Both the position numbers and the translations under genes were made by a program. The notes beneath the pieces were generated by a model. That model was not told where the DNA came from. It saw only the letters and a list, made by a program, of their open reading frames with translations, and did no database searches. A stretch of DNA of 64,000 nucleotides, taken from Thalassolituus sp. UBA1087 (GTDB taxonomy: Bacteria; Pseudomonadota; Gammaproteobacteria; Pseudomonadales; Oceanobacteraceae). This document shows, in pieces, positions 9,205 to 18,112 of this stretch (position 1 is its first letter; every line of letters starts with the position of its first letter). The stretch is from the NCBI GenBank assembly GCA_002314145.1, contig DCCG01000032.1, forward strand, positions 1 to 64,000. The letters run 5' to 3'.

Positions 9205-11643
9205 ATGAGCCTGAACCTGTACCAAAAACTCAGCCAGCAGTATCAACAGAAAGAAATTGAAGCGGAAGCACGTCAGCACCGTGAATATGACGAAGAATTT
9301 GCTGCCTGGGCTACTGGCTGTGGTGTGGTGAAACACACGGCGAGCACACAACTTCAGGTATTTGAACTGGCGACCGCGTTGGAAGAAGGCGGACTGATCA
9401 GCAACAAAGCAGAATGCTACCGCAAGCTCACCGCACTGGATCAGCTCACTAATCAGGCGATGTGGCTGGTGGTGCATATGACCTATGCCAAGCATGTCTT
9501 CCTTGATGGACGTGATCTGGCCGCAGAGAATTTCAAACGTGATCCTCAGGGGCACACTGGCGGGTCGCTGAATATGGTACCGGCGTATGCCGGCTTTATG
9601 GCAGTCAATACCCTGACCGGGCAACACCGCGACTGGTTGATGGGCCAGGGGCACTGTGTGGCCGCCATTGATGCACTGCAATTACTGACGGGAACAGCAC
9701 TGCCGGAACGTAAAAAAGAATACGGCCTGAGCGACGAGGGGCTCAGCCGCTTTGTACAGGATTTTTATAATTACCGCGTGCGCCCGGATGGCAAACCGCT
9801 GTCGCCGCTGGGCAGTCACGTAAATGTTAATACCGCCGGAGCCCGTCTTGAAGGTGGCTATCTGGGCTTTGCCGGTCTGCAGTATGTTCATCAGCCATTG
9901 CCGGGTCAGCGTCTGGTCGCGTTTTTAAGTGATGGCGCCTTTGAGGAACAACGCGGCAGTGATTGGGCGGCGCGCTGGTGGCGGGCTGAAGACTGTGGCC
10001 TGGTGAGCCCCATTATGATTGCCAATGGTCGCCGCATTGATCAGCGCACCACGGTGGCACAGCAGGGTGGCAGCGACTGGTTTATGGAACACCTCAGCAA
10101 TCAGGGGTTCGCTCCCTTTGTGATTGACGGACGTGATCCGGCCGCCTTTGTCTGTGCAGTGTATTTTATGGAGCAGCATCTGAGTAACGCGGCAGAAACC
10201 GTGGCCAGTGGTGTGACTAAATACCCGGTACCACTGCCGTACTGCATCGCAGAAACCGTGAAAGGTTATGGTTTTCCGGGAGCAGGGACCAACGCCGCAC
10301 ACGGTCTGCCGTTAGGCAGTAATCCGCGCCGCGATGCGGAAGCTCTGAACTTTTTCCATCGTGGCGCCCGGGCGCTGTGGCAGGATGAGCCAGTGTGGCG
10401 TCAGGCGGTTGCCGAACTGCAACAACCCAAAGCGCCCTTGCCACCGGTGGCCGTGACCATCAACCGCCATGATCCGCACTGGCTGAAAGAACCCATTGCC
10501 CCCATGGCGGCCATTGATAATTATTTTATCGATCTGGTGGAGGTCAACCCCCATCTGCGTGTGCGTGTGGGGAACCCGGATGAACTGCGTTCCAACCGTA
10601 TGAACCAGACGCTCGATCAGCTTAAACACCGGGTGACTGATCCGGAAGACGGTGTGGCCGAAGCGGTGGACGGTTGCGTGATCACTGCGCTGAATGAAGA
10701 GGCCGTGGTGAGCGCCTGTCTGGCCAATCAGAACGGCCTTAATCTGGTGGTTTCTTACGAAGCCTTCGCCACCAAAATGCTGGGGGCTCTGCGTCAGAGT
10801 ATTATTTTTGCCCGTCATCAGAAAGAAGCCGAAGACCCGGCGCCCTGGTTAGGCGTACCCGTTATTTCCACCTCTCATGTATGGGAGAACGGCAAAAATG
10901 AACAAAGCCATCAGGACCCGAGTCTGGCGGAATCCATGATGGGCGAAATGGCTGATATGTCACGGGTCGTTTTTCCGGCAGACGGCAATACTGCCATGGC
11001 TTGTCTGAAAGCCTGTTACGGTGACCTGGGGACCATCTGGAATATGGTGATTCCTAAGTCCGTGCTGCCAACCTTTCTCGATGGTGCTCAGGCCGCGACT
11101 CTGGTGCAGGACGGGGCCATTTGCCTGCGCGGTAACTGTGCTGCTGAACTGCAGCTGGTGGCCTGTGGAGCTTTTCAGTTACAGCAGGCCCTGAAAGCAT
11201 CGGATCGCCTGAAAGAAAAAGGTGTGTCGCATTCGCTGATTTACCTGCTCGAACCGGGCCGTTTCCGCACGCCGCGGGATGGCTACGAGGCGGAAATTCA
11301 GGCCGATCCTTCAGTGCTGGATACTCTGTTTCCGGCGCGTGTACAGCAGCGTGTGTTTATGACTCATACACGTCCGGAAATTCTGTTAGCGCATGCCCGG
11401 ATGCTGGACCTGGGCCCGGCGCATACCATTGCTCTGGGTTATATTAATCAGGGCGGTACACTGAATACCGAAGCGTTGCTGTTCGCCAATCGTTGCACCT
11501 GGGCTGATGCGCTGGCTGCCTTAGCCAAGCTCAATGGTACTGATCCGCTGGAATGGCTCAGTTCGGAGGAATGGGCTGCCATCTGTGGTGATGGTGATCC
11601 CTACACCGTGATTGCGCATCCTTATCCAGCTGAGGAATCCTGA
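9205..11643 (+). CDS. Divergent phosphoketolase family enzyme (XFP-like)
   Basis: The protein has 812 residues, matching the phosphoketolase length of about 800. Thiamine-diphosphate enzyme features are visible: HTGGSLNMVPAY and GQGHCVAAIDAL near residues 115-160, the GSHVNVNTAGARLEGGYLG and FLSDGAFEEQRGSDWAARWW segments that hold the ThDP/Mg site, and a C-terminal transketolase-like region with SYEAF and HQDPS. Phosphoketolases cleave xylulose 5-phosphate or fructose 6-phosphate to acetyl phosphate. The sequence departs from the usual HGGPG-type core. Related proteins are sometimes labelled xylulose-5-phosphate 3-epimerase, so the activity is uncertain. GGAGAA precedes the ATG. It is the last gene of the three-gene unit, followed by a terminator. 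Confidence 0.85.
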   Translation: MSLNLYQKLSQQYQQKEIEAEARQHREYDEEFAAWATGCGVVKHTASTQLQVFELATALEEGGLISNKAECYRKLTALDQLTNQAMWLVVHMTYAKHVFLDGRDLAAENFKRDPQGHTGGSLNMVPAYAGFMAVNTLTGQHRDWLMGQGHCVAAIDALQLLTGTALPERKKEYGLSDEGLSRFVQDFYNYRVRPDGKPLSPLGSHVNVNTAGARLEGGYLGFAGLQYVHQPLPGQRLVAFLSDGAFEEQRGSDWAARWWRAEDCGLVSPIMIANGRRIDQRTTVAQQGGSDWFMEHLSNQGFAPFVIDGRDPAAFVCAVYFMEQHLSNAAETVASGVTKYPVPLPYCIAETVKGYGFPGAGTNAAHGLPLGSNPRRDAEALNFFHRGARALWQDEPVWRQAVAELQQPKAPLPPVAVTINRHDPHWLKEPIAPMAAIDNYFIDLVEVNPHLRVRVGNPDELRSNRMNQTLDQLKHRVTDPEDGVAEAVDGCVITALNEEAVVSACLANQNGLNLVVSYEAFATKMLGALRQSIIFARHQKEAEDPAPWLGVPVISTSHVWENGKNEQSHQDPSLAESMMGEMADMSRVVFPADGNTAMACLKACYGDLGTIWNMVIPKSVLPTFLDGAQAATLVQDGAICLRGNCAAELQLVACGAFQLQQALKASDRLKEKGVSHSLIYLLEPGRFRTPRDGYEAEIQADPSVLDTLFPARVQQRVFMTHTRPEILLAHARMLDLGPAHTIALGYINQGGTLNTEALLFANRCTWADALAALAKLNGTDPLEWLSSEEWAAICGDGDPYTVIAHPYPAEES

Positions 11644-11651
11644 ATAACCAG

Positions 11652-11675
11652 TGCCGGCAACCGCCGGCATTTTTC
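11652..11675 (+). terminator. Rho-independent terminator after the phosphoketolase gene
   Basis: A TGCCGGC/GCCGGCA stem with a 4-nt loop is followed by TTTTT, starting about 9 bp after the stop. Confidence 0.85.
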
Positions 11676-11701
11676 AGCCTGATGAGCTGGCAATAAGCGC
11701 G

Positions 11702-13216
11702 TTACGGCGTCTGTGTTTCAGCCGGTGCAGGCCGGGGAGCGGACACATTGGTCTGTTCATCTGGCTGAGGCGAAGTGTATTCCAGGGCCGGGTCATCCAT
11801 GCTGGCCAGACGCAGTTGCACCATATCGGCAAAATAGTTCTGGTAAAGCTTCCACGGGCGCTGGTCCCCCTGCTGCGGAATTTCATCCTTAACCCGGGCG
11901 ATGTAACCGGATTTCATATTAATAAACGGCAGACGCTGCATACCCTGAGTGTGGCAGCGGGGCGTGACCTGGCGCGCACCTTTTTTATCCATGGCATGCA
12001 GCAAACGGCAAACCCAGCGGGCAATTAAATCGGCTTTTAACGTCCAGGATGAATTTGTATAGCCAAATATCATGGCAAGGTTTGGCAGGTTTTCGAACAT
12101 CACTCCGCGATAACTCATGCTCTGATTCGGAATAAAGTTTTCGCCGTCGACGCTAACCTGAATATTTCCGAACATCTGAACTCTCAGACCCGTGGCGGTA
12201 ATGATGGTGTCAGCCGGTAATATCTTACCGGATTTAAGCTGCACTCCATCAGCGGTGAAATGATCAATATGATCCGTTACCACGGATGCTTTTCCGGCGC
12301 TCATGGCTTTAAACATATCACCTTCCGGTACCGCGCATAAACGCTGATCCCACGGGTTGTAATCGGGGTAGAAATGCTTCATATCAAAGCTGTCCGGCAG
12401 ACTGTTCTTTACCCCCCATTGCAAAAGACGGCGTGCTGCGTGCGGAAATTTTTTGCAGAAATTATAAAGCGCCAGTGTAATCGAAATATTCCGCCCACGG
12501 ATGATTCGGTAAGCCCATGTCTGTGGCAGAATTTTGCGCAATAAAGCCACCATTGGGTCCTGTTGCGGTACGCTGATGACGTAACTGGGTGAGCGTTGCA
12601 ACATGGTAACGTGTGCGGCTTTATCGGTCAGTGCCGGCACCAGCGTAACAGCTGTTGCACCACTGCCGATGACCACAATATTTTTGTCTTTGTAATCGTA
12701 ATCCTGCGGCCAGAACTGGGGATGAATAATATCGCCGCTGAAATTTTCCCGGCCATTAAATTCCGGTGTAAAGCCTTCTTCATAACTGTAATAACCCGTG
12801 CAACTGATCAGGTAATTGCAAGTGAAGGTTTTCTTCTGGCCATCATTCAGCTCAGCGGTCAGATACCACAGAGCCTGATCGCTGTTCCAGTCGGCCGACA
12901 GTATTTTATGACCAAAGCGGATATGAGGACGCACCTGATGTTCGTCTGCCGCGTCATTAATGTAATCACGGATATCGCTGCCATCGGCGATGCCTTTAGG
13001 ATGCGTCCAGGGTTTGAATTCGTAACCCAGAGTGAACATATCCGAGTCAGAACGGATACCAGGGTAACGGAATAAATCCCAGGTGCCGCCGATGGCTTCG
13101 CGGCCTTCGAGAATCGCAAAGGATTTGTCCGGGCAATCCTGTTTCAGGTGGCAGGCGGCACCAATACCGGATAACCCCGCACCAATAATGAGAACGTCAA
13201 AATATTCCGTCGCCAT
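11702..13216 (-). CDS. Flavin-containing monooxygenase, Baeyer-Villiger type
   Basis: The protein has 504 residues. Two Rossmann motifs are seen, GAGLSGIG near residue 13 (FAD) and GSGATAVT near residue 185 (NADPH). Between them lies FSGDIIHPQFWP, which fits the FMO/BVMO fingerprint F-x-G-x3-H-x3-[WY]-[PD]. Such enzymes insert oxygen next to ketones, or oxygenate amines and sulfides, using NADPH and O2. The ATG at 13216 is chosen for its GGGAGG site and because FAD-binding strand 1 begins just after it. It is a single gene convergent with the phosphoketolase unit. A ketone or alicyclic substrate would fit a hydrocarbon-using organism, but the actual substrate is unknown. Confidence 0.88.
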   Translation of the reverse strand: MATEYFDVLIIGAGLSGIGAACHLKQDCPDKSFAILEGREAIGGTWDLFRYPGIRSDSDMFTLGYEFKPWTHPKGIADGSDIRDYINDAADEHQVRPHIRFGHKILSADWNSDQALWYLTAELNDGQKKTFTCNYLISCTGYYSYEEGFTPEFNGRENFSGDIIHPQFWPQDYDYKDKNIVVIGSGATAVTLVPALTDKAAHVTMLQRSPSYVISVPQQDPMVALLRKILPQTWAYRIIRGRNISITLALYNFCKKFPHAARRLLQWGVKNSLPDSFDMKHFYPDYNPWDQRLCAVPEGDMFKAMSAGKASVVTDHIDHFTADGVQLKSGKILPADTIITATGLRVQMFGNIQVSVDGENFIPNQSMSYRGVMFENLPNLAMIFGYTNSSWTLKADLIARWVCRLLHAMDKKGARQVTPRCHTQGMQRLPFINMKSGYIARVKDEIPQQGDQRPWKLYQNYFADMVQLRLASMDDPALEYTSPQPDEQTNVSAPRPAPAETQTP

Positions 13217-13537
13217 AAGGCCTCCCACTGGCGTCTTGTTTTTATTATGCACACCACTTTCGGTCAGAAAGCCAATGAAAAACAGGTTCTCGGCCGTCAT
13301 TCTGAAAGCCTTTCTTGCGGCGACAAAGCAGCGTCAGCCAGGTTGGTGGTGAGTGTAAGGCTGGCCGGTAGCAGGTTTCGGCGCGGATAGTGGGAAATAG
13401 CATAACGGGTATGCTCAGCAGGCGTTCTGGTGCAGGCCTTCGGCAGAAAAGTATCGGCCGGCGTGGCTTTCTGTGTACAGAATGGAGGGGGGTTTATTTC
13501 AGCCAGCGACCTTGAGTGCCGGTGTCAGAGCCAGCTG

Positions 13538-13885
13538 TTATCCGTCTGAGAGTGGAGGAATCCAGGCGTATTGTCTGAGATTAATACGCAGGCTGTCACT
13601 GACCATAACCCCCTCTGCTTCGAGTAAGGCTTTCTGGCGTTCCGCCGCCGGCCCGGGAGGCAAGCTGATTTTCCCCTGTGCGTTAACCACACGGTGCCAG
13701 GGCAGGCGGGTGTCAGCAGGCAAATGTTTCAGAACCTGGCCGGCCCAGCGGGCGCGGCGGGTAAAACCGGCAAGCGCCGCGAGTTGGCCATAACTGATGA
13801 CATAACCAGCGGGAATCCCGGCCAGCGCCGTATACAGGCGCTGGCGGGCATCAGTCTGTAGATGGTTCGGGCTGGTGTCAGACAT
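13538..13885 (-). CDS. Alkyltransferase-like protein (MGMT-fold, Trp in place of Cys)
   Basis: The protein has 115 residues and corresponds to the C-terminal DNA-binding domain of O6-alkylguanine methyltransferases. The landmarks are IPAGYVISYGQLA (the helix-turn-helix-like region) and LPWHRVVNAQGKI. The usual acceptor PCHRV reads PWHRV here. ATL proteins with Trp at this position bind alkylated guanine and recruit nucleotide-excision repair instead of transferring the alkyl group. The ATG at 13885 lies 28 bp downstream of the SDR gene's stop on the same strand, with a weak ribosome-binding site, suggesting co-transcription. I am confident of the family; repair signalling is known for the family and not shown here. 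Confidence 0.88.
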   Translation of the reverse strand: MSDTSPNHLQTDARQRLYTALAGIPAGYVISYGQLAALAGFTRRARWAGQVLKHLPADTRLPWHRVVNAQGKISLPPGPAAERQKALLEAEGVMVSDSLRINLRQYAWIPPLSDG

Positions 13886-13913
13886 AGATAACAGGCAATA
13901 CAGCTTATTGAGT

Positions 13914-14672
13914 TTACAGACGCAGTCCGCCATCGACTTCAATAATGCGGCCTGACATATAATCATTGGCCAGCAGGAACACAGCGGCATCACCAATTTC
14001 ATCCGGTGTGCCCATGCGTCCGGCAGGAATACCGGCGCAGATTTTTTCCAGCGCTTCGGGCTTCATTCCGGCGGTCATTTCTGTGGCAATAAAACCCGGT
14101 GCAATGGCGTTAGCGCGGATCTTATAGCGTGCCAGTTCCTTCGCCCAGGTCACTGCCATGGCGGCTACACCGGCTTTGGCGGCGGAGTAGTTTGTCTGAC
14201 CAAAATTCCCGGCACGGGCGATGCTGGAAATATTAATAATGCAGCCACCCTCATTGGTTTTGATCATCTGCTCAGCGGCTTCGCGGCCACACAGGAACAC
14301 CCCGGTGAGATTCACATCAATCACTGCCTGCCACTGAGCCAGTGACATTTTCTTCACTTCACCGTCTTTGGCTTTGATCAACAGACCGTCGCGCAGAATC
14401 CCGGCATTGTTAATCAGTCCGTGCAGACCGCCCATCTGTTCACTGATGGCCTGAAAGGTTGCCTCAACCTGGGCTTCATCCGCCACATTGCACACGAAAA
14501 CCGATGCCTGGCTGCCGGCAGCTTCCACCTGAGCCCGGGTTTCCTCCATGTGCTCCTGATTCAGGTCGATGATGGCGATCTGAGCGCCTTCTTTGGCCAG
14601 ATGTACTGCCATAGCGCGGCCGAGGCCCTGACCTGACCCGGTAATAGCAATCACTTTATTCTGCAGTTTCAT
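13914..14672 (-). CDS. Short-chain dehydrogenase/reductase (FabG-like)
   Basis: The protein has 252 residues. It carries the Rossmann TGSGQGLGRA at the N-terminus, NNAG near residue 92, and the catalytic Ser-Tyr-Lys set in INISSIARAGNFGQTNYSAAKAG. These define a classical SDR, most like 3-oxoacyl-ACP or acetoacetyl-CoA reductases. The GAPAGRMGTPDEIGDAAVFL and SGRIIEVDGG ending are typical of FabG relatives. The ATG at 14672 has GGGAG. There are no other fatty-acid synthesis genes nearby, so it is likely an accessory ketoreductase. The ATL gene follows closely on the same strand. Confidence 0.87.
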   Translation of the reverse strand: MKLQNKVIAITGSGQGLGRAMAVHLAKEGAQIAIIDLNQEHMEETRAQVEAAGSQASVFVCNVADEAQVEATFQAISEQMGGLHGLINNAGILRDGLLIKAKDGEVKKMSLAQWQAVIDVNLTGVFLCGREAAEQMIKTNEGGCIINISSIARAGNFGQTNYSAAKAGVAAMAVTWAKELARYKIRANAIAPGFIATEMTAGMKPEALEKICAGIPAGRMGTPDEIGDAAVFLLANDYMSGRIIEVDGGLRL

Positions 14673-15040
14673 AATAAGCTCCCGTATGACAATGCTATTC
14701 ACAGGCCCGGCAGGCGCTCCGGGCATCAACAGCGGTTTCTGATAGCGGTTTCTGGATGGTGCTGAGTATAGGTCTGGTTGGCCCGTTTTGATACAGGATG
14801 TGAAAGGTAAGTCCGTTCCCGGGTGGCAAATACCTCCCTGGTATGAGAAATGCTGCTCCCGGAGTCCGCTGTGATCCGGGATCGCTGCGGCATTATGCAG
14901 GGCAGTTGGAGCTGGCAGAGGGCACAGAAGACAGTACTATGGCCCGGGCAGGCGATGGTGCGGTTGTGCGGATTTCAGAGAGCCGGCCTTCTGCCGCCAG
15001 TCGCCATTCCGTCCCCCCTCACCAGTGTCAGGTGAACGCG
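14673..15040. other. Gene-poor gap between the SDR and GNAT genes
   Basis: About 370 bp of moderate GC with open frames but no ribosome-binding site, no coding-like composition and no recognisable product. I see no RNA gene or strong hairpin. Confidence 0.5.
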
Positions 15041-15535
15041 TCAGCCAAGAGAATCAGGCAGAACCTTTTGCCAGAACAACGCCCGGCCCATCGCCGGGTC
15101 CAGCGCATAGCCTTCAAAGCCACAGGCACGGTACACCTTCTGGGCCGTTACATTACCTTCCAGGACTTCCAGTGTTAGCTTGCCGCAACCCCGGCTGACT
15201 GCCAGCATTTCCGCTTTGGCCAGCATCCGCCCGGCCAGCCCCTGACCGCGGAACCCGGCACTGACAATCACATCATGGATATTCAGCAGCGGCTTGCAGC
15301 TGAAGGTTGAAAAGCTGTCGATCGCGATCAGCAGGCCAGCAGGTGAGTCATTGATAAACGCCAGAATCACGTGCAGATTATCGCGCTTGCGCAATTCCCC
15401 GATCAGATTCTGTTGCGTGTACTCCGGAAGATCACCGCCGCTGCCGGTATCACCATTAGCGTATTCATTCAACAGATCGAGAACCGCCTGGCCATGCTCT
15501 GGTTGTGCCAGATCACTGATAAAGATGTCTTCCAT
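15041..15535 (-). CDS. GNAT family N-acetyltransferase
   Basis: The protein has 164 residues. Motif A of the GNAT fold is visible as IHDVIVSAGFRGQGLAGRML, with the pyrophosphate-binding RGQGLAG, followed by LTLEVLEGNVTAQKVYRACGF (motif B). It would transfer an acetyl group from acetyl-CoA to an amine; the substrate is unknown. The ATG at 15535 has a CAGGAG site, and longer upstream reading frame is not needed. It is monocistronic. The AT-rich gap upstream presumably carries its promoter. Confidence 0.86.
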   Translation of the reverse strand: MEDIFISDLAQPEHGQAVLDLLNEYANGDTGSGGDLPEYTQQNLIGELRKRDNLHVILAFINDSPAGLLIAIDSFSTFSCKPLLNIHDVIVSAGFRGQGLAGRMLAKAEMLAVSRGCGKLTLEVLEGNVTAQKVYRACGFEGYALDPAMGRALFWQKVLPDSLG

Positions 15536-16314
15536 GCCCGCTCCTGACAGGTAAAGCCCGGATTTTATCACTGACTGACAGCTGAATCCCCGACAGGCAG
15601 ATGGCCGTTGTTGCAGGCAAGTGACAAAGAGGACGTAGATACTCTTCAGAAATGCCAGGTATCGTCGACTTGTCTCCGCAAGTAAAACCTGGTGGAGCGT
15701 AGGTATTGTTTCAGATAATCCTCTGTTTTGAGGCGATCTTTCCGCATCCGAAGCAGCCAATTAATGGTTTCAGATATAGAGAATTTGTCTTTTTGATGTT
15801 ATTTATATTTCCACAGTTTTTAGTTTTTCGTGGCATAAGTTTTTACCTGAAATCAGGTTGTTATTTTTTAATAAATAATTTTATTTTAACGTCAGCTTCG
15901 GTGACCCGTTAGCTGGCGTTTGATGTCACATTTATTCTTTGTATAAACCCTTGCTGTTAAATATCCTGGCTGGTCGATACCTGAACGACCTGAATCCTGT
16001 ATTAATTCAGAATCTGAATGACTTCATTTACCTCCGGGGTTTGCTGACTGGCGTACTCTGTATTCTGTGAGTTAATTAAGCCAGACATTGCCTTTTCCGT
16101 TATTGAGGCTGAAAACGCCTTTGTAGGGCATGCTCATCAGAGTACTTCTATAAAGTGTGTGGGTTAATCGCCTGTGTTTGTTCAGTTTGATCATTGATGG
16201 CAGTGGATTATATAAAAACGACTTATCAGCAGGCGTGGTTGTCGTTTGTGGGAAATTCAGTCTGCCGGAAGGCCGTATCATGCAAGCGCTTTCAGATGAC
16301 AATAAGAGCTTGCT
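15536..16314. other. Long AT-rich intergenic region
   Basis: About 780 bp between divergent genes. Segment 15770-15900 is strikingly AT-rich compared with its neighbours. A short dyad ACCTGA-aa-TCAGGT (15845-15858) is followed by a T-run. Short open frames here have hydrophobic or AT-biased content without ribosome-binding sites, and I do not accept them. No RNA gene was recognised. Confidence 0.45.
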
Positions 16315-17073
16315 ATGAAAAGACTGATATGGAACGTTGCCTGCGCGCTGCTGGTGTCTGTCCCGGGTATGGTTCGGGCGGAAGAAATCACGCTGACGTC
16401 GCTGGACTGGCCGCCATTTTCTTCTCCGTCAATTACGGGTGGGGGGATGACGGGTATCATTGTTAAACAGGCGTTTGCTGCTGAAGGCTATACGCTTAAT
16501 GTCGAATTTGAACCCTGGACAACCGCCGTCGCCCGGGCCGAAAACACAGACGAGGTCGCAGGTTATTTTCCGGCGTATTACTCTGAAGAGCGTGCTGACA
16601 GCTGCGTTTTCTCCGATGAAATCGGTACCAGTATGGTGGGGTTTGCCAAACGTACAGGCGAGGAATATAAAACCAGTCTGACGGCATTGAAAGAACATCG
16701 TGTAGGAATCGTCAGCGGCTACGCCAATGAAGAGAAGTTTGATTCTGCGGTTGCTGAAGGGGTGATCCCGGTAGTGGAATCGGGTAATGATGTTGAAAAT
16801 ATTCAGCATCTGGTTGAACGGCAGGTGGATCTGGCGGTTGTCGATAAGCGGGTGATGAATTACTGGATCAGGAATGACGAGCAGTTAACGCCTTATGCGG
16901 GTAAGGTGAAGTTTGACCCGGCCGGGCTGAAAATGCATGGTCTGTATGTATGTTTTACCGGTGCCCGCTCTGAACATTATGCCGAGGTACTGGCGCGTGG
17001 ATTGAAAGCCCTTGATCCGATGGGGTTTGGTCTGGCAAATGACCCTATGTACCGGGGGCGGATGAACAGATAA
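16315..17073 (+). CDS. Periplasmic solute-binding protein, family 3 type (orphan)
   Basis: The protein has 252 residues and a cleavable signal peptide ending VRA-EE. The mature protein matches bacterial extracellular solute-binding family 3: the opening LTSLDWPPFSS, then GIIVKQAFAAEGY, TSLTALKEHRVGIVSGYANE and VDLAVVDKRVMNYWI. Family members bind amino acids or similar small ligands. No ABC permease or ATPase gene is adjacent, so it may serve as a sensor-type or orphan receptor. Orphans of this type are common in Oceanospirillales. ATG 16315 has only a weak purine-rich site. A strong hairpin separates it from the convergent TatD gene. Confidence 0.85.
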   Translation: MKRLIWNVACALLVSVPGMVRAEEITLTSLDWPPFSSPSITGGGMTGIIVKQAFAAEGYTLNVEFEPWTTAVARAENTDEVAGYFPAYYSEERADSCVFSDEIGTSMVGFAKRTGEEYKTSLTALKEHRVGIVSGYANEEKFDSAVAEGVIPVVESGNDVENIQHLVERQVDLAVVDKRVMNYWIRNDEQLTPYAGKVKFDPAGLKMHGLYVCFTGARSEHYAEVLARGLKALDPMGFGLANDPMYRGRMNR

Positions 17074-17132
17074 AGCAGCATGGGGCACTTTATGTCATTT
17101 TATGTGCCAGCGATGTCGTTCACCAGAGAGTC

Positions 17133-17167
17133 AATACATGGCGGAACTGCCTCTGCCGCCATGTATT
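17133..17167. terminator. Hairpin between convergent genes
   Basis: A perfect 12-bp stem (AATACATGGCGG/CCGCCATGTATT) with an 11-nt loop, followed by CTTTAAT. It lies between the solute-binding protein stop and the TatD gene stop and is likely a shared terminator. Confidence 0.7.
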
Positions 17168-17201
17168 CTTTAATCAGCCGGGTTTATTCGCCCTCTGTGT
17201 A

Positions 17202-18017
17202 TCAGCCTTCTGCCGGGAAAAATTCCCGCAACGAATTCTGATAAGTCGCTTTTAATACATCGGCGATGGGCAGGTCTTTTACTTCGGCGATTTTCTCGGC
17301 TACAAACGGCAGATATTTGGGCGCGTTTTCAACGCCACGGTAAGGGATCGGGGTTAAGAAGGGCGCGTCGGTTTCCAGTAGCAGATTTTCCAGCGGTGTG
17401 GCTGCAACAACTTCGCGTACGTTATCAGCTTTATTGAAAGTGACGATGCCGTTAATACCCAGGCAAAATCCCAGTTCAACCGCCAGCTGTGCCAGTTCCA
17501 TTCCGGAGGTAAAGCTGTGTACCACGCCTTTGCGTTTCATCTGTGGGGCGTATTCGCGCAGAATCGCCATGGTGTCTTCGTCGGCTTCACGGGTGTGAAT
17601 AACGACCGGTAAATCACATTCCACCGCCAGTGCTAACTGGTCTGCAAAGGCTTTGCGCTGAACTTCCCGGTCGCAGTGATCGTAAAAATAATCCAGCCCT
17701 ATTTCGCCAATGGCGGTGACTTTTTCATGAATGGCGTGGGTGCGGATATAAGCCGAGGTATCAGCGTTAAACAGCGCAGCTTCGTGCGGATGAACCCCGA
17801 TGGTGGCATAGACATCAGGGTTTTGCTCTGCCAGTGCCAGTGCTTTGGGCATATTGTCGGGTTCAACGCTGATGGTCATAAAGCGTTCTACGCCAATATC
17901 CCGCGCGGCCTGCAGGATCTCCTGCGGCGTACCTTCTTTCAGGTAATCCAGATGAAAGTGGGTTTCGATGATGGGAAGACCGTAGTCAACAATGTCGCGG
18001 CGCTTTTTCTTACTCAT
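17202..18017 (-). CDS. TatD family metal-dependent hydrolase
   Basis: The protein has 271 residues. The metal-site motifs are in order: ETHFHLDYL near residue 20, AIGEIGLDYFYDH (Glu ligand), VVIHTREADEDT (His), VHSFTSG and LLLETDAPFLTP (Asp). TatD proteins are TIM-barrel DNases/deoxyribonuclease-like hydrolases. The substrate of this paralogue is unknown, and GVEN-PKYLPFVAEKIAEVK at the C-terminus is typical of the family. The ATG at 18017 is preferred over a TTG two codons upstream; both have a weak ribosome-binding site. It sits between two unrelated minus-strand genes and seems monocistronic. Confidence 0.88.
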   Translation of the reverse strand: MSKKKRRDIVDYGLPIIETHFHLDYLKEGTPQEILQAARDIGVERFMTISVEPDNMPKALALAEQNPDVYATIGVHPHEAALFNADTSAYIRTHAIHEKVTAIGEIGLDYFYDHCDREVQRKAFADQLALAVECDLPVVIHTREADEDTMAILREYAPQMKRKGVVHSFTSGMELAQLAVELGFCLGINGIVTFNKADNVREVVAATPLENLLLETDAPFLTPIPYRGVENAPKYLPFVAEKIAEVKDLPIADVLKATYQNSLREFFPAEG

Positions 18018-18092
18018 ATCCAATCAGGTTGCTGTGCATTCAGCGGGCATTGTACCTGATCGGGCGGGGGGAATACTAAGCCCCGCGTTCTC

Positions 18093-18112
18093 AGGGCCTG
18101 TTAACAGGCCCT
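18093..18112. terminator. 20-nt perfect palindrome overlapping a stop codon
   Basis: AGGGCCTGTTAACAGGCCCT is self-complementary and overlaps the stop of the minus-strand gene that ends at 18111. It could form a stem-loop end to that transcript, though no T-run follows. A DNA-binding site is the alternative. Confidence 0.4.

Noticed and set aside
15706..15912. Plus-strand hydrophobic frame of 68 codons
   Set aside because: It falls in the AT-rich gap, where Phe/Leu/Ile-rich frames arise by composition; no start site is supported.
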